Position numbers and translations under genes: made by a program. A DNA stretch of 64,000 bases from Gillisella vitis. GTDB lineage: Bacteria; Pseudomonadota; Alphaproteobacteria; Rhizobiales; Rhizobiaceae. Positions 45,958 to 56,045 of this stretch are shown in pieces. The notes below the pieces were generated by a model. That model made no database searches. It was not told where the DNA came from and worked only from the letters and a program-made list of their open reading frames with translations. Where the stretch lies: NCBI RefSeq assembly GCF_014204625.1, contig NZ_JACHLU010000003.1, forward strand, positions 186,001 through 250,000, in the 5' to 3' direction. Within the stretch, counting starts at the first letter, position 1; each line of letters begins with the position of its first letter.

Positions 45958-47658
45958 ATGAATACGATTTCCATGCCCGCTGGTAAACCAGATCGTGAGC
46001 GTATTTGGCTTGCATCTTATCCAGCGTCTGTGCCTGCGGATTTGCCGCCAGCAAAATTTGCCTCGTTGGGCGCGCTATTTGACAACAGTTGCAGTGTCTA
46101 TGCCGGACGTCACGCCTTTAGCTGCATGGGCCGGGCAATGACATTTGAGGAATTGGGCATTGCCGCCACCAAAATTGCCGCCTGGCTTCAGGAGGCCGGT
46201 TTTGTCAAGGGCGACCGAATCGCGGTGATGATGCCCAATATTCTGCAAAACCCGGTGGTGGTTTACGGAATTCTCAAGGCGGGCATGGTGGTTGTCAACG
46301 TCAATCCGCTTTATACGCCGCGTGAATTGGGGCATCAGCTGAGAGATTCAGGTGCGGTTGCAATTTTCGTTCTGGAAAATTTTGCCCACACTGTTCAGGC
46401 TGTGGTCAAGGATACAGCTTTGCGCACCATCGTGGTGGCAACCATGGGCGACATGCTGGGGCTGAAAGGCCATCTGGTCAATTTTATCGTCCGCAAGGTG
46501 AAAAAGCTGGTGCCAGTCTGGTCGTTGCCGCAGGCGCACAGCTTTCGATCTGTGCTTGCTGACAGTACCGAGGCATCGTTCAAGCCAGAACGTGTCGGGA
46601 CCGATGATATTGCCTTTTTGCAATACACAGGTGGAACCACGGGTGTTTCCAAGGGGGCCGTGTTGACCCATGGCAATCTGATTGCCAATACAATGCAGAT
46701 GAAGGTCTGGCTTGAGGCGGGGTTGGATGAGAAATCCGTCAATGGTGTGCTGACCTATATTTGTGCCTTGCCGCTTTACCACATTTTTGCGTTGACGGTG
46801 AATTCCCTGATGGGGGTTGCCAGCGGTGGAAAAAATATCCTGATCGTCAATCCCCGCGACATTGCCGGGTTTGTCAAGGAGCTTGGGCAGCATCCGTTCA
46901 ATATCATCATTGGTCTCAACACCCTGTTCAATGCACTGATGAACAATGAGGATTTTCGAAAGCTGGATTTTTCGACACTGAAGCTGACCTTTGCAGGTGG
47001 CATGTCTGTGCAGCGGCCTGTCGCGGATCGCTGGAGGGAGATCACCGGCTCCAAGATCACCGAGGGCTACGGCTTGTCCGAAACCTCGCCGGTGGCCACC
47101 GCCAACCGAATTGATGAACCGGATTTTACCGGCTGCATCGGTATGCCGATTTCATCGACAGAGGCCAGTATTCGTCATGAGGATGGACACGTGCTGCCAT
47201 TTGGCGAGGTTGGTGAAATCTGCATTCGCGGTCCCCAGGTCATGGCTGGATATTGGCAACGCCCTGAGGAAACCTTCAAGGTGATGACGCCCGACGGCTA
47301 TTTTCGAACAGGTGACATGGGCTTCATGAATGAGCGCGGCTATATCAAGATTGTTGACCGCAAAAAGGATATGATTCTCGTCTCCGGCTTCAATGTCTAT
47401 CCCAACGAAATTGAAGAGGTTGCGGTCATGCATCCCGGCGTTCTGGAGGCGGCGGCCATTGGTGTGCCGGATCAACATTCCGGTGAGGCGGTCAAACTGT
47501 TTGTGGTGCGCAAGGATCCGTCTCTCACCGAGCAGGAGGTGAAGGATCACTGCGCCAAAAATCTCACCAACTACAAGCGGCCCCGCCACGTAGAATTTCG
47601 CAACGAGCTGCCCAAATCCAACGTTGGCAAGATTTTGCGCAAAGACCTGAGGGGATAG
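45958..47658 (+). CDS. fadD: Long-chain-fatty-acid-CoA ligase
   Basis: Activates fatty acids to acyl-CoA for beta-oxidation or lipid recycling. The 566-residue ANL-superfamily protein has the AMP-binding LQYTGGTTGVSKGAVLTHGN at about residues 222-241, YGLSETSPVA (about 371), TGDMGF and the hinge VDRKKDMILVSGFNVYPNEIE (about 470-490), and the C-terminal lysine in PKSNVGKILRKDLR. Chain-length preference is not certain from sequence. A TTGACGT palindrome upstream suggests control by a fatty-acid or branched-chain-acid regulator. Confidence 0.93.
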   Translation: MNTISMPAGKPDRERIWLASYPASVPADLPPAKFASLGALFDNSCSVYAGRHAFSCMGRAMTFEELGIAATKIAAWLQEAGFVKGDRIAVMMPNILQNPVVVYGILKAGMVVVNVNPLYTPRELGHQLRDSGAVAIFVLENFAHTVQAVVKDTALRTIVVATMGDMLGLKGHLVNFIVRKVKKLVPVWSLPQAHSFRSVLADSTEASFKPERVGTDDIAFLQYTGGTTGVSKGAVLTHGNLIANTMQMKVWLEAGLDEKSVNGVLTYICALPLYHIFALTVNSLMGVASGGKNILIVNPRDIAGFVKELGQHPFNIIIGLNTLFNALMNNEDFRKLDFSTLKLTFAGGMSVQRPVADRWREITGSKITEGYGLSETSPVATANRIDEPDFTGCIGMPISSTEASIRHEDGHVLPFGEVGEICIRGPQVMAGYWQRPEETFKVMTPDGYFRTGDMGFMNERGYIKIVDRKKDMILVSGFNVYPNEIEEVAVMHPGVLEAAAIGVPDQHSGEAVKLFVVRKDPSLTEQEVKDHCAKNLTNYKRPRHVEFRNELPKSNVGKILRKDLRG

Positions 47659-47703
47659 AAAACAGGGGTGTGGCTTTATGAGTGCCTTTCGTATCCGGCA
47701 TGA

Positions 47704-47750
47704 CATAATTTTCTTGGGAAATTGATTCCGATTTGAAAAATTATGCAGTA
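47704..47750. repeat. Family C repeat fragment (degenerate palindrome)
   Basis: CATAATTTTCTTGGGAAATT, then GATTCCGATTTGAAAAATTA, then TGCAGTA. It has the same centre (GATTCCG/GAATC) and the same ATTATGCAG end as the palindrome at 50341-50390. Confidence 0.6.
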
Positions 47751-47784
47751 GGTTCCTCCTCCATGACCGGATCGGGAGACATTC

Positions 47785-49416
47785 ATGCAGGCCATTATCG
47801 AACAGTTGAAAAAGAACGTCGCACATACGTCGGCGACCGACATCCGCGCGGCGTTTGCGGCTGATTCCAACAGGTTTGAGCATTTCAGTGCGCGTCTTGA
47901 TGACCTGCTGATGGATTATTCCAAATGTGCTGTGAACAATGAGATCATGGCTCTTCTGGAAAAGCTTTGCGCAGACGGTGGCGTTGCCGCCAAGCGCGAA
48001 GCGATGTTTACTGGCGAAGAGATCAACTTTACCGAAGGTCGCGCCGTCTTGCACACGGCCCTTCGCAATCGTGCCAATACGCCTGTTCTGGTGGATGGCA
48101 AGGATGTGATGCCGGATGTCAATGCGGTTCTGGCGTCCATGGGGGCCTTTGCCTCGGGTCTGCGCTCGGGCGACATTACCGGCTCAACCGGCCAGCAGAT
48201 CACCGATGTTGTCAATATCGGCATTGGCGGATCAGACCTTGGTCCGGCCATGGCCACATTGGCACTGGCACCATTTCATGATGGTCCACGGCTGCATTTT
48301 GTCTCCAATGTCGATGGAGCGCATATCTCGGACACGCTGGCGCTTCTGGAGCCGGAAACAACCCTGTTTATTGTCGCCTCCAAAACCTTTACCACCATTG
48401 AAACCATGACCAATGCGGCCTCGGCCCGCGCCTTTATTGCCTCTGTGCTGGGCGAAGATGCGGTGGGGCAACATTTTGCCGCGGTCTCGACTGCGCTGGA
48501 TAAGGTCAAAGCCTTTGGTATCGCGGAAGACCGGGTTTTTGGATTCTGGGATTGGGTTGGTGGCCGTTATTCCATCTGGTCGGCGATCGGCCTGCCGCTG
48601 ATGATTGCTGTCGGGGCCGATAATTTTGGAGCGTTTCTGGCGGGTGCGCACGCGATGGATGTTCATTTCCGCAGCGCGCCCTTCCGTGAAAACCTGCCCA
48701 TGCTGCTGGGCGCGCTTGGCTATTATCACCGCAATGTTCTGGATTATCCTACCCGCGCCATTTTGCCTTATGACCAGCGGCTGTCGCGCTTTCCTGCCTA
48801 TCTGCAACAGCTCGATATGGAATCAAACGGCAAGGGCGTTACCGTCGATGGCACGCCAGTCAAGGGAAATTCCGGCCCGGTCGTCTGGGGTGAGCCGGGC
48901 ACCAATGGCCAGCACGCCTTTTATCAGTTGATCCATCAGGGCACGAGCGTGATCCCTGCCGAATTCATGATCGCGGCCAAGGGGTTTGAGCCAGAACTGC
49001 GCCATCAGCATGAACTGTTGATTGCCAATTGCCTGGCGCAATCGGCAGCCTTGATGAAAGGCCGCAGTCTTGAAGAAGCCAAGGCGCAATTGCAAAAGGC
49101 CGGTATGGATGCAGCCAAAATCGACCACATTGCTCCGCACCGGGTGTTCACCGGCAACCGTCCCTCGATCACCTTTGTCTATGAGCAATTGACACCCTTC
49201 GCGCTGGGGCGCCTGATTGCGCTCTATGAGCACCGGGTGTTTGTCGAAGGTGTGCTGTTTGGGATCAATTCCTTCGATCAATGGGGTGTGGAACTGGGCA
49301 AGGAACTGGCAACCGGCCTGCTGCCGGTGGTGCAGGGCAAGGTCGGTGTTGGTGGGCAGGATGCTTCCACGGCGGGTCTGGTGCAGGCGTTGAGTGATCT
49401 TGTGTCGGAAAGGTGA
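47785..49416 (+). CDS. pgi: Glucose-6-phosphate isomerase
   Basis: Interconverts glucose-6-phosphate and fructose-6-phosphate. The 543-residue protein has both family signatures: [16 protein letters not shown] at about residues 255-270 and [16 protein letters not shown] at about 492-507, plus the phosphate-binding [15 protein letters not shown] and [13 protein letters not shown]. Length matches the bacterial long form. It is followed 9 bp later by an SDR gene, so the two may be co-transcribed. Confidence 0.97.
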   Translation: MQAIIEQLKKNVAHTSATDIRAAFAADSNRFEHFSARLDDLLMDYSKCAVNNEIMALLEKLCADGGVAAKREAMFTGEEINFTEGRAVLHTALRNRANTPVLVDGKDVMPDVNAVLASMGAFASGLRSGDITGSTGQQITDVVNIGIGGSDLGPAMATLALAPFHDGPRLHFVSNVDGAHISDTLALLEPETTLFIVASKTFTTIETMTNAASARAFIASVLGEDAVGQHFAAVSTALDKVKAFGIAEDRVFGFWDWVGGRYSIWSAIGLPLMIAVGADNFGAFLAGAHAMDVHFRSAPFRENLPMLLGALGYYHRNVLDYPTRAILPYDQRLSRFPAYLQQLDMESNGKGVTVDGTPVKGNSGPVVWGEPGTNGQHAFYQLIHQGTSVIPAEFMIAAKGFEPELRHQHELLIANCLAQSAALMKGRSLEEAKAQLQKAGMDAAKIDHIAPHRVFTGNRPSITFVYEQLTPFALGRLIALYEHRVFVEGVLFGINSFDQWGVELGKELATGLLPVVQGKVGVGGQDASTAGLVQALSDLVSER

Positions 49417-49425
49417 GACGGGGCG

Positions 49426-50160
49426 ATGACAGCATCGAAAATGGCAATTGTCACGGGCGCTGCCCGTGGCATTGGGGCTGCCGTGGCTGAGCGATTGGCG
49501 CGAGACCTTGGTTATTGTGTTATCATCAACGATCTGGATGAGGGCGACGCCGAGGCCGTGGTTGGCAACATCCGACGCTCTGGCGGGCAGGCTCTGGCGC
49601 TTTTGGGGGATATAGCCGATCCCGCAACCTTTTCGATGATGTTTGACCATGCGGAGGCTTTGTCTGGCGGCGTGGATGTTTTGGTCAACAACGCCGGTAT
49701 CATGGTGCGCAGGCCCATGGTTGATATTGATGATGCAATGTTTGACCGCCAGATCGCGGTTAATTTCCGCGGAACTTTCAACGGTCTGCGGGAAGCGGCT
49801 AAACGACTGCGCAACGGCGGACGTATTGTCAATATTTCCAGCACGGTTGCCGCGATGCAGGCGGAAAACTACAGTATTTACGCTGCCACAAAAGCGGCAA
49901 TTGAGACCATGACAGCCGTGTTGGCCAAAGAGTTGCGTGGACGCAACATAAGCGTCAATGCCGTTGCGCCGGGGGCAACCGCAACCGATTTGTTTCTGGA
50001 GGGCAAGCCGCAGTCAACCATAGACGCCTTTGCGAAGCTTGCTCCTTTGGAGCGTATCGGCACCGCAGATGAAATTGCTGCAATCGTGGCATTTCTTGCC
50101 GGACCCGACGGCGGCTGGATCAACGGCCAAACCATTCGTGCCAATGGTGGGGTCATATAG
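49426..50160 (+). CDS. Short-chain dehydrogenase/reductase (FabG-like)
   Basis: Classical SDR of 244 residues. It has the cofactor motif VTGAARGIGAAVAERLA (TGxxxGIG) at about residues 6-22, the structural VNNAGIM, the catalytic Ser in NISSTVAA and the YxxxK in IYAATKAAIE at about residues 147-156. An acidic residue after the second strand (INDLDEGDAE) suggests NAD rather than NADP, but this is weak. The substrate is unknown; position behind pgi suggests carbohydrate or acyl metabolism. Confidence 0.9.
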   Translation: MTASKMAIVTGAARGIGAAVAERLARDLGYCVIINDLDEGDAEAVVGNIRRSGGQALALLGDIADPATFSMMFDHAEALSGGVDVLVNNAGIMVRRPMVDIDDAMFDRQIAVNFRGTFNGLREAAKRLRNGGRIVNISSTVAAMQAENYSIYAATKAAIETMTAVLAKELRGRNISVNAVAPGATATDLFLEGKPQSTIDAFAKLAPLERIGTADEIAAIVAFLAGPDGGWINGQTIRANGGVI

Positions 50161-50246
50161 AGTTTGTCAGCGAAAAGTGCAGCCCGGTTTTACTGATCAG
50201 ACAAACGAAAATAAAGAAATTGAGAGTCTGTCAGGTTCAGATTCAC
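50160..50246 (-). repeat. Family B intergenic repeat (incomplete, reversed)
   Basis: GAGTTTGTCAGCGAAAAGTG, then CAGCCCGGTTTTACTGATCA, GACAAACGAAAATAAAG and GAGAGTCTGTCAGGTTCAGA. It is in reverse orientation and lacks the outer end arm. Confidence 0.65.
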
Positions 50247-50270
50247 AGGACACGAGGCAAACAAGAAAGA

Positions 50271-50303
50271 CCCCTCCCCAACCCTCACCACAAGGGGGAG
50301 GGG
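50271..50303 (+). terminator. GC-rich hairpin/terminator after the SDR gene
   Basis: CCCCTCCCC ... GGGGGAGGGG followed by TTTTAAAA. It resembles the stem of the RIME-type repeats and can end the pgi-SDR transcript. Confidence 0.65.
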
Positions 50304-50338
50304 TTTTAAAAAGACAAAAAATCATTGCGTCGTGTACT

Positions 50339-50448
50339 ACTGCATAATTTTCTCTTTAAACCGGAATCGGTTTAAAGAGAAAATTATGCAGCAGATATAA
50401 AGAGCGACAGAGAACCTTTGTGCGCCATATAGGGTGAGAGGCGCTGTA
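50339..50448 (-). repeat. Family C repeat with a perfect 23-bp hairpin
   Basis: At 50341-50390 there is a perfect palindrome with 23-bp arms around the loop GAAT; the arm begins TGCATAATTTTCTCTTTAAA. It is followed by AGATATAAAGAGCGACAGAG and CCTTTGTGCGCCATATAGGG, the reverse of the GCGCCATATATGGCGCACAAAGG end of family C. With the family B copy it fills the 330-bp gap between the SDR and the sugar kinase; I see no gene there. Confidence 0.8.
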
Positions 50449-50490
50449 TGTCCCGAAACTGCACCACAGCTTCGGGAGATGAGAGGTTTT

Positions 50491-51417
50491 TTATAGACCG
50501 ATCTCATGAGCAAATGGCGGATTGGCACCTGCTCGTGATACGGTCACCGCAGCGGCTTTTGCGCCCAGCGCCAGCGCTTTGATGATCTGCTCTTCGTTCA
50601 GATGTGCCACCTGTTGTTTGGTCAGCAGATTTTGCATTTTCAACGATGCCAGAATACCGGCATCAAACGTGTCGCCCGCACCAACCGTATCGACCACGGT
50701 GACTTTTTCGCTGGGCACCGTCACTGTGTGATGGGCGGTGTAGCCCACTGCACCCTCTGCGCCACGGGTGATGACCACCAGCTTTGCGCCGTGCTCCAGC
50801 CATTGGCGGGCAAGGCTTTCTTCATCGCCTTCCATGCCAAACCAGGCGAGGTCTTCATCGGAGAATTTGACTATGTCAGACATGGCTGCCATGCGGCGGA
50901 TGCGGGCCATGTGAGCGGCCTTATCCTTGATGAAACCGGGGCGAATGTTGGGGTCCAGCGAGATGACGCGGGTTTTGTGCTCACGCAGCATCAGCGCTTC
51001 ATAGGTTGCGCCGCATGGATCGGGAATCAGGCTGATGGCACCGAAGTGCAGCGCTTCACAATCATCGCCCAGTGTTGGCAGGTCGGCTTCGGTAATCATC
51101 CGTCCAGCGGTGTTTTCATCGTAAAAAGCGTAGGACGCATGGCCATCCACCAGCTTGACAAAGGCGATGGTGGTGGGCCTGGCCAGCGTGGCGCAATAGC
51201 TGAAATCCACATGGCTCTTGCTCAAGGTATCACGTAGCACATCGCCCAGCATGTCATCGGACAGGCCAGTGAAAAACGCGGATGGCACGCCAAGCCTGCC
51301 CAGTGCAATGGCGGTGTTGAACACAGCGCCTCCGGCATAGGGAGAAAAGGCAGGCTCGCCCAGCGTGGTCTCACGCGGCAGCATATCAATCAGGGCTTCA
51401 CCGCAACTCAGGATCAT
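50491..51417 (-). CDS. PfkB-family sugar kinase (fructokinase-like)
   Basis: Ribokinase-fold kinase of 308 residues. It has the N-terminal LSCGEALIDMLPRE, the glycine-rich SPYAGGAVFNTAIALGRLG (about residues 30-48), and the PfkB signature 2 TVVDTVGAGDTFDAGILASL with the catalytic Asp at about residue 252. The GEALIDM opening is typical of fructokinases. Proximity to pgi fits fructose-6-phosphate use. ATG 51417 (MILSCGEAL) is chosen because GGGAGG lies 5 bases upstream. Confidence 0.88.
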   Translation of the reverse strand: MILSCGEALIDMLPRETTLGEPAFSPYAGGAVFNTAIALGRLGVPSAFFTGLSDDMLGDVLRDTLSKSHVDFSYCATLARPTTIAFVKLVDGHASYAFYDENTAGRMITEADLPTLGDDCEALHFGAISLIPDPCGATYEALMLREHKTRVISLDPNIRPGFIKDKAAHMARIRRMAAMSDIVKFSDEDLAWFGMEGDEESLARQWLEHGAKLVVITRGAEGAVGYTAHHTVTVPSEKVTVVDTVGAGDTFDAGILASLKMQNLLTKQQVAHLNEEQIIKALALGAKAAAVTVSRAGANPPFAHEIGL

Positions 51418-51504
51418 TCGAGCCTCCCAGGCCATTCGTTCGACTGTTCAATCGATTTAAAGCAAGTTTCCGCTTTTTGCCAGCCCGTTGAGCAAATCTT
51501 CGGG

Positions 51505-51599
51505 CTGGAAAAGTGGAACCCGATTTTCTCGAAGCGACAAACGAAAACAAGAGAAGGGATTTGAGTCTGTCTGGCTCAATCTGAGCCTGCCAGACTCTT
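51505..51599 (-). repeat. Family B intergenic repeat, full copy (reversed)
   Basis: Reverse-strand copy starting AGAGTCTGGCAGGCTCAGAT, with CGTTTGTCGCTTC in the middle and ending GGGTTCCACTTTTCC. It lies between pyrE and the sugar kinase gene. Confidence 0.75.
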
Positions 51600-51607
51600 G
51601 CCGCTCC

Positions 51608-52300
51608 TCACGCCAGAGAGTTTACCCCGCCATTGCGGCCAGACCAGTCGAGCGGAGCGTCGAGAAAGGCTTCGACTTCGGATAAGGTGTTGTTGTCAAA
51701 AAGCTTTTTGTCTCGGGCAACAGCCAGTGCATTGCGCCATGTCGAAATATAATGAAGCTGAACACCGCTGTTGCTGAAGCGTGCACGGGCTTCAGGGAAA
51801 ATATCGTAGAAAAACAGTGCCATGCCATGATCGACAATGCCGCCCGCTTCGCGCACAGCATCGATGAAGGTAAACATGCTGCCGCCTGCCGTGGTGAGAT
51901 CTTCAATCACCAGCACGCGGGCACCCTCTGGCATATGGCCTTCAATCTGGGCATTGCGGCCATGGCCTTTGGGCTTTTTGCGCACATAGATCATGGGCAG
52001 GTTGAGGCGATCAGCCAAAAGTGCTGCAAAGGGAATGCCTGCGGTTTCCCCGCCTGCAATGCAGTCAAACTGTTCAAATCCGGCATTGCTGAGCAGGGTG
52101 GCAACGGCAAAATCCATCACGCTTGAGCGCACGCGCGGGTAGGATAAAAGCTTGCGGCAGTCGATATAGACCGGGCTGCGCATCCCCGATGCCAGCTTGT
52201 AAGGCTCGGTTGCATTGAAATGAACCGCCTTGATTTCCCAAAGCATTCTGGCAAGCAGGTCTGCCATCACAGCAGGATCGGAAAAGGATGTCAGGGTCAT
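51608..52300 (-). CDS. pyrE: Orotate phosphoribosyltransferase
   Basis: Adds phosphoribose to orotate in pyrimidine synthesis. The 230-residue protein has the PRPP-binding motif [23 protein letters not shown] at about residues 124-146 and the OPRT-type [14 protein letters not shown] and [32 protein letters not shown] stretches. AGAGGAG lies just upstream. It is near pyrC but separated from it by a diguanylate cyclase gene. Confidence 0.96.
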   Translation of the reverse strand: MTLTSFSDPAVMADLLARMLWEIKAVHFNATEPYKLASGMRSPVYIDCRKLLSYPRVRSSVMDFAVATLLSNAGFEQFDCIAGGETAGIPFAALLADRLNLPMIYVRKKPKGHGRNAQIEGHMPEGARVLVIEDLTTAGGSMFTFIDAVREAGGIVDHGMALFFYDIFPEARARFSNSGVQLHYISTWRNALAVARDKKLFDNNTLSEVEAFLDAPLDWSGRNGGVNSLA

Positions 52301-52410
52301 TTCATGCTCCTCTTTATCGAACGCCGCGCTGGATGTGCGGGTTGCAGCGCTATAACAAGAAGCAGCAGCACATGCCAGATGGATTTGCGTAAAGCGCTGG
52401 ATGGGAGCAG

Positions 52411-53580
52411 TCAGGCGTGGTTGGCTGCAATTGTGGCTGATGCGGGAACGGAGGCGACTTCAACACGATTGCGCCCCATGCGTTTGGCGCAGTAGAGCGC
52501 ATCATCGGCCTGTTTGAGAATATCTTCAAACATCATCCCCTCTGCGGTTCCATAGCAGATGCCAACGCTTGCGGTGACGCGCAGCGCATGACGCTCAATG
52601 ATGATGTCGCGCTCCTGAAGATGTCTGCGAATACGATCTCCAATCCATTCTGCCCGCCCAGGCGGTGCATTTTCGATCACGGCGGCAAACTCTTCTCCAC
52701 CCAGTCTGGCGACACAATCGACGCCTGCTGCCGTTTGCAGTTCCGTGGCAATTGACTGGATAACCAGATCACCTGCGGCGTGGCCGTGGCGGTCATTGAT
52801 GGATTTGAACTGATCAATATCAAACACCAGAACGGCCATATGCGCCTGAAAGCTCTTGTGTTGGTATGTTTCGAAAAGGGCGCGGCGATTGAAGAGGCCG
52901 GTCAACGAATCGGTCATCGCCTCCAGCCGGTGCTGGGCGGTCAGCCGGGCCTGATGGGCGGTCAGCGAAAGACCGCCAATGCCGGTCATGCCAACAATGC
53001 AGCATGCCAGATTGAGATCTTCTATCGGATTTTTGGGAGCGGCAGTCATGACCCATGTTCCGGCATGAATAAGTTCCATGGCGCACAGCAGAAAAGAAAG
53101 TGCGACGATTGCGTATAGCAATGTGATGCCGGAAAGAATCCCTGGAGATTCTTGTCGCCCAAGCCAGTATTGATGGGCTGTTGCCAGAAGGGAAACTGTT
53201 GCGCCCAGATTAAGGAGAATGAAGCCGATGCCCCAATAATCACTGAGGAAAGCCAGAGTGATGCTGAGTGTCGGCAGTCCTGCAAACACGCAGACCCGCA
53301 CCAGAGGAAAGCTGCCGGTGCGAAACTGCACAGCGGCACCATAAAGGATGCAAAAGCCCCATTGCATCAACGACATTGTCAGAGCGCCCAGAGCAGCGCT
53401 GGGCAGTGTGATGAACCAGAAATTGCATACAATTCCGGCAACGCAGATACCAAGTCCAATAATCCAGCTGAGCAAAAACGAGACTTCACGCCGCCCAAGC
53501 CATGTCCCGATAAGAGTCAGGAGCATACACAGCCCCGACAGCGTCAGCGCTGACAGCAGAGAATTATAGTCCAGTATCAT
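52411..53580 (-). CDS. Membrane-bound diguanylate cyclase (GGDEF protein)
   Basis: Makes the second messenger cyclic di-GMP. The 389-residue protein has about six N-terminal membrane helices (about residues 7-190) and a GGDEF domain with [32 protein letters not shown] and the active-site RLGGEEF at about residues 299-305. The inhibitory I-site RxxD is replaced by AGVD, so feedback by c-di-GMP is probably lost. The second ATG, 53580, has AGGG 6 bases upstream; the first overlaps it. It sits between pyrE and pyrC. Confidence 0.92.
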   Translation of the reverse strand: MILDYNSLLSALTLSGLCMLLTLIGTWLGRREVSFLLSWIIGLGICVAGIVCNFWFITLPSAALGALTMSLMQWGFCILYGAAVQFRTGSFPLVRVCVFAGLPTLSITLAFLSDYWGIGFILLNLGATVSLLATAHQYWLGRQESPGILSGITLLYAIVALSFLLCAMELIHAGTWVMTAAPKNPIEDLNLACCIVGMTGIGGLSLTAHQARLTAQHRLEAMTDSLTGLFNRRALFETYQHKSFQAHMAVLVFDIDQFKSINDRHGHAAGDLVIQSIATELQTAAGVDCVARLGGEEFAAVIENAPPGRAEWIGDRIRRHLQERDIIIERHALRVTASVGICYGTAEGMMFEDILKQADDALYCAKRMGRNRVEVASVPASATIAANHA

Positions 53581-53590
53581 GCTCATCCCT

Positions 53591-53686
53591 ACAGTCTGCC
53601 AGGTTCAGCTTGAACCCGTCAGACTCATCGCTTTTCGTTTGTCTTTTCGGCATGATCGGGTTCCACTTTTCCCTGACAAACTCCAA
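53591..53686 (+). repeat. Family B intergenic repeat, full copy 2
   Basis: AGTCTGCCAGGTTCAGCTTG, ACCCGTCAGACTCATCG, CGTTTGTCTTTTC and TTCCACTTTTCCCTGACAAA. It closely follows the copy at 2686-2787 in order and length. Confidence 0.8.
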
Positions 53687-53787
53687 GGTGCCATGCCGCA
53701 CGCTTTACTGAGCATTATACGTGAGTCCGATCCCTTTCTGAATCTTACACTGAATATGATTCATGTTCAAGAATGGCACGAAACACG

Positions 53788-54831
53788 TCACTGTGTCTCG
53801 ACATCCCAATGAAGGGGGAACATCGGATCAAAAACGGTCACAATTCCAGCGTCTGTTTCGATTTTTGCGGGAAATTTGACAGGGTCTTCGCGTTTGATCA
53901 TCGTGATGGTCTCGTCATTGAATGGCAGGCCATACCAGGCAGGACCGTTCAGAGAGGTAAAGGCCTCAAGCTTTTCAAGTGCATTTTCCTGCTCGAACAC
54001 ATGCGCAAGGCAACTCATGGTATTGATGGATGTATAAATACCTGCGCAACCGCAGCCGCATTCCTTCAGTGGGTCAATATGCGGTGCCGAGTCTGTTCCC
54101 AGAAAGAAGCGCGCATCGCCCGAAGTGGCGGCGGCACGCAAGCTCAGTCGATGACTCTCGCGCTTGGCAACCGGCAGGCAATAATAATGGGGGCGAATGC
54201 CGCCGACCAGAATGGCGTTGCGATTGATGATCAGATGATGGGTGGTGATTGAACCCGCCAGATTGCGATCGGCAGAGAGAATATAGTCAACGCCATTGGA
54301 TGTCGTGACATGTTCCATGGTCACCTTCAACTCCGGCAGGCGTTTGCGCAACGGCTCCAGCACCGTTTCGATAAACACGGCCTCGCGGTCAAAAATATCC
54401 ACCTCAGGAGTCGTGACTTCACCGTGCACGCATAGAGGCAGGCCAATTTTGGCCATGCGCTCCAGAACAGGCATGGCCTTGTCCAGGTCGCGCACGCCGC
54501 CATGGGAGTTGGTGGTTGCGCCGGCCGGATACAGTTTGACCGCAGTGATCAAGCCGGACTTTTTGCCTTCTTCCACATCATCGGGATTGGTGTTCTCGGT
54601 GAGATACAGCGTCATCAGTGGTTGAAAGTGATGGTTTTTCGGCACGGCGGCGAGGATGCGCTGCCGATAGGCTTCGGCATCTGCCGTTGTTACCACCGGC
54701 GGCACAAGATTTGGCATGATGATGGCGCGGGCAAAATGCCTGCTGGTGTCTCCCACCACGCCTTGCAGCATGGCACCATCGCGCAAATGCAGATGCCAGT
54801 CATCAGGGCGGCGAATGGTGAACGAGCGCAT
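53788..54831 (-). CDS. pyrC: Dihydroorotase (class II)
   Basis: Zinc enzyme that cyclises carbamoyl aspartate to dihydroorotate. The 347-residue protein has the metal-binding [12 protein letters not shown] at residues 7-18, the carboxylated-Lys region [15 protein letters not shown] at about 96-110, [19 protein letters not shown] and [15 protein letters not shown] with the catalytic Asp. ATG 54831 ([12 protein letters not shown]) has GGAG 7 bases upstream; an earlier in-frame ATG adds 6 residues. Confidence 0.96.
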   Translation of the reverse strand: MRSFTIRRPDDWHLHLRDGAMLQGVVGDTSRHFARAIIMPNLVPPVVTTADAEAYRQRILAAVPKNHHFQPLMTLYLTENTNPDDVEEGKKSGLITAVKLYPAGATTNSHGGVRDLDKAMPVLERMAKIGLPLCVHGEVTTPEVDIFDREAVFIETVLEPLRKRLPELKVTMEHVTTSNGVDYILSADRNLAGSITTHHLIINRNAILVGGIRPHYYCLPVAKRESHRLSLRAAATSGDARFFLGTDSAPHIDPLKECGCGCAGIYTSINTMSCLAHVFEQENALEKLEAFTSLNGPAWYGLPFNDETITMIKREDPVKFPAKIETDAGIVTVFDPMFPLHWDVETQ

Positions 54832-54939
54832 GATCAATCTCCGAAACATTTGGTTTGGTCGGAAATAGCATTGTTCAGGTTTTGAGACAAATCATGCGGC
54901 AGTTTAAAACGGATAAATTATCCGTCATCTGATGACCGA

Positions 54940-56028
54940 TTATGCGGTTTTTCCAATTGGTTGACCTGCTGCCTTCTGGGCCGCCTCTTCGGCCTGTTCG
55001 CGTCGGTCATTTTCCATGATGGTGCGGATGTGCGGGAGTGATCGTTCAAAGGCGGCGATGCAGGTGGGGTCAAATTGTGTGCCCGCCCGGCCAATAATAT
55101 GCTCGACTGTTCGTTCATAGGACCATGCCGGCTTGTAAGGACGCTCGGTGGTCAGGGCATCAAAATTATCGGCAATACAGACAATGCGCCCTGCCAGTGG
55201 AATGGCCTCACCCGCCAGCCGGTTCGGATAGCCTTGCCCATCCCAGCGCTCATGGTGGCTGATGGCGATTTCTGAAGCCAGTTGCAGCAAGGAGGAATGG
55301 GAGCGTGACAGAATGTCCGCGCCGATCTGGGTATGGGATTGCATTTGCCGAAATTCTGTCTCGGTCAGTTTTCCCTGTTTGAGCATGACAGTATCAGGCA
55401 TGGCGACTTTGCCAATGTCATGCATGGGGGCTGCAAGCCGCAGATCGGTGCAGAATTGCTCAGGCAGACCCATTTCACGGGCGATGGTTTCGGAATAGGC
55501 GGCGACGCGAAGCGTATGGCGCGAGGTTTCCGGGTCTTTATAGCCAGCGGCAAGGGTCAGGCGCTCAATAATTTCCTGTTCGCGCAGCCGAAGCTGCTGG
55601 ACCGCCTTTTCAACTTCCTGCCGCAGCCATTCTGCCTGATCTGCCAATTGACGCCGGGCAATGGCCAGACTGACGATATTGTGGATACGAACCTGAAACT
55701 CCACAGGATTGACCGGCTTGGTGAGAAAGTCGATGGCACCCGCATTCAGCGCGGCCATCCGCGTGGTCATGTCCTTGTCTGCGGTGATGAAGACCACGGG
55801 AACATTGGCATATTTCTCAAACCGTACAATCTCGGTGAAAAGTTCAACGCCATTATAAACCGGCATCTGATAATCTATGATTGCAACATCGAAATCCAGT
55901 TCCGGCAAAGCCGAGAGCACTTCATCGGGTGTTGAAAAGGCGACGGGTTCACAATTTTCGACTTTTTTCACCAATCGTACCAGAAGTTTGAGATTGGTAT
56001 TATTATCGTCAACCACTAAAATACGCAT
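54940..56028 (-). CDS. Response regulator with HD-GYP c-di-GMP phosphodiesterase domain
   Basis: Two-domain regulator of 362 residues. The receiver domain (1-120) has the acidic pocket VDD at 6-8 and the phospho-accepting Asp at residue 52 (AIIDYQMP). After a coiled-coil linker (about 125-150) comes an HD-GYP domain with the metal HD pair at 203-204 (PMHDIGKVAMPD) and the HHERWDGQGYP motif at 258-268, both intact, so it probably breaks down c-di-GMP when phosphorylated. ATG 56028 has GGAGG 5 bases upstream; earlier ATGs overlap the kinase stop. It is the last gene of a four-gene signalling operon. Confidence 0.93.
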   Translation of the reverse strand: MRILVVDDNNTNLKLLVRLVKKVENCEPVAFSTPDEVLSALPELDFDVAIIDYQMPVYNGVELFTEIVRFEKYANVPVVFITADKDMTTRMAALNAGAIDFLTKPVNPVEFQVRIHNIVSLAIARRQLADQAEWLRQEVEKAVQQLRLREQEIIERLTLAAGYKDPETSRHTLRVAAYSETIAREMGLPEQFCTDLRLAAPMHDIGKVAMPDTVMLKQGKLTETEFRQMQSHTQIGADILSRSHSSLLQLASEIAISHHERWDGQGYPNRLAGEAIPLAGRIVCIADNFDALTTERPYKPAWSYERTVEHIIGRAGTQFDPTCIAAFERSLPHIRTIMENDRREQAEEAAQKAAGQPIGKTA

Positions 56029-56045
56029 TTTAGCCTCCATCGTCA

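Noticed and set aside
2686..53686. CRISPR array
   Set aside because: The repeats are dispersed, mosaic and vary in length; no regular repeat-spacer array or cas gene is present.
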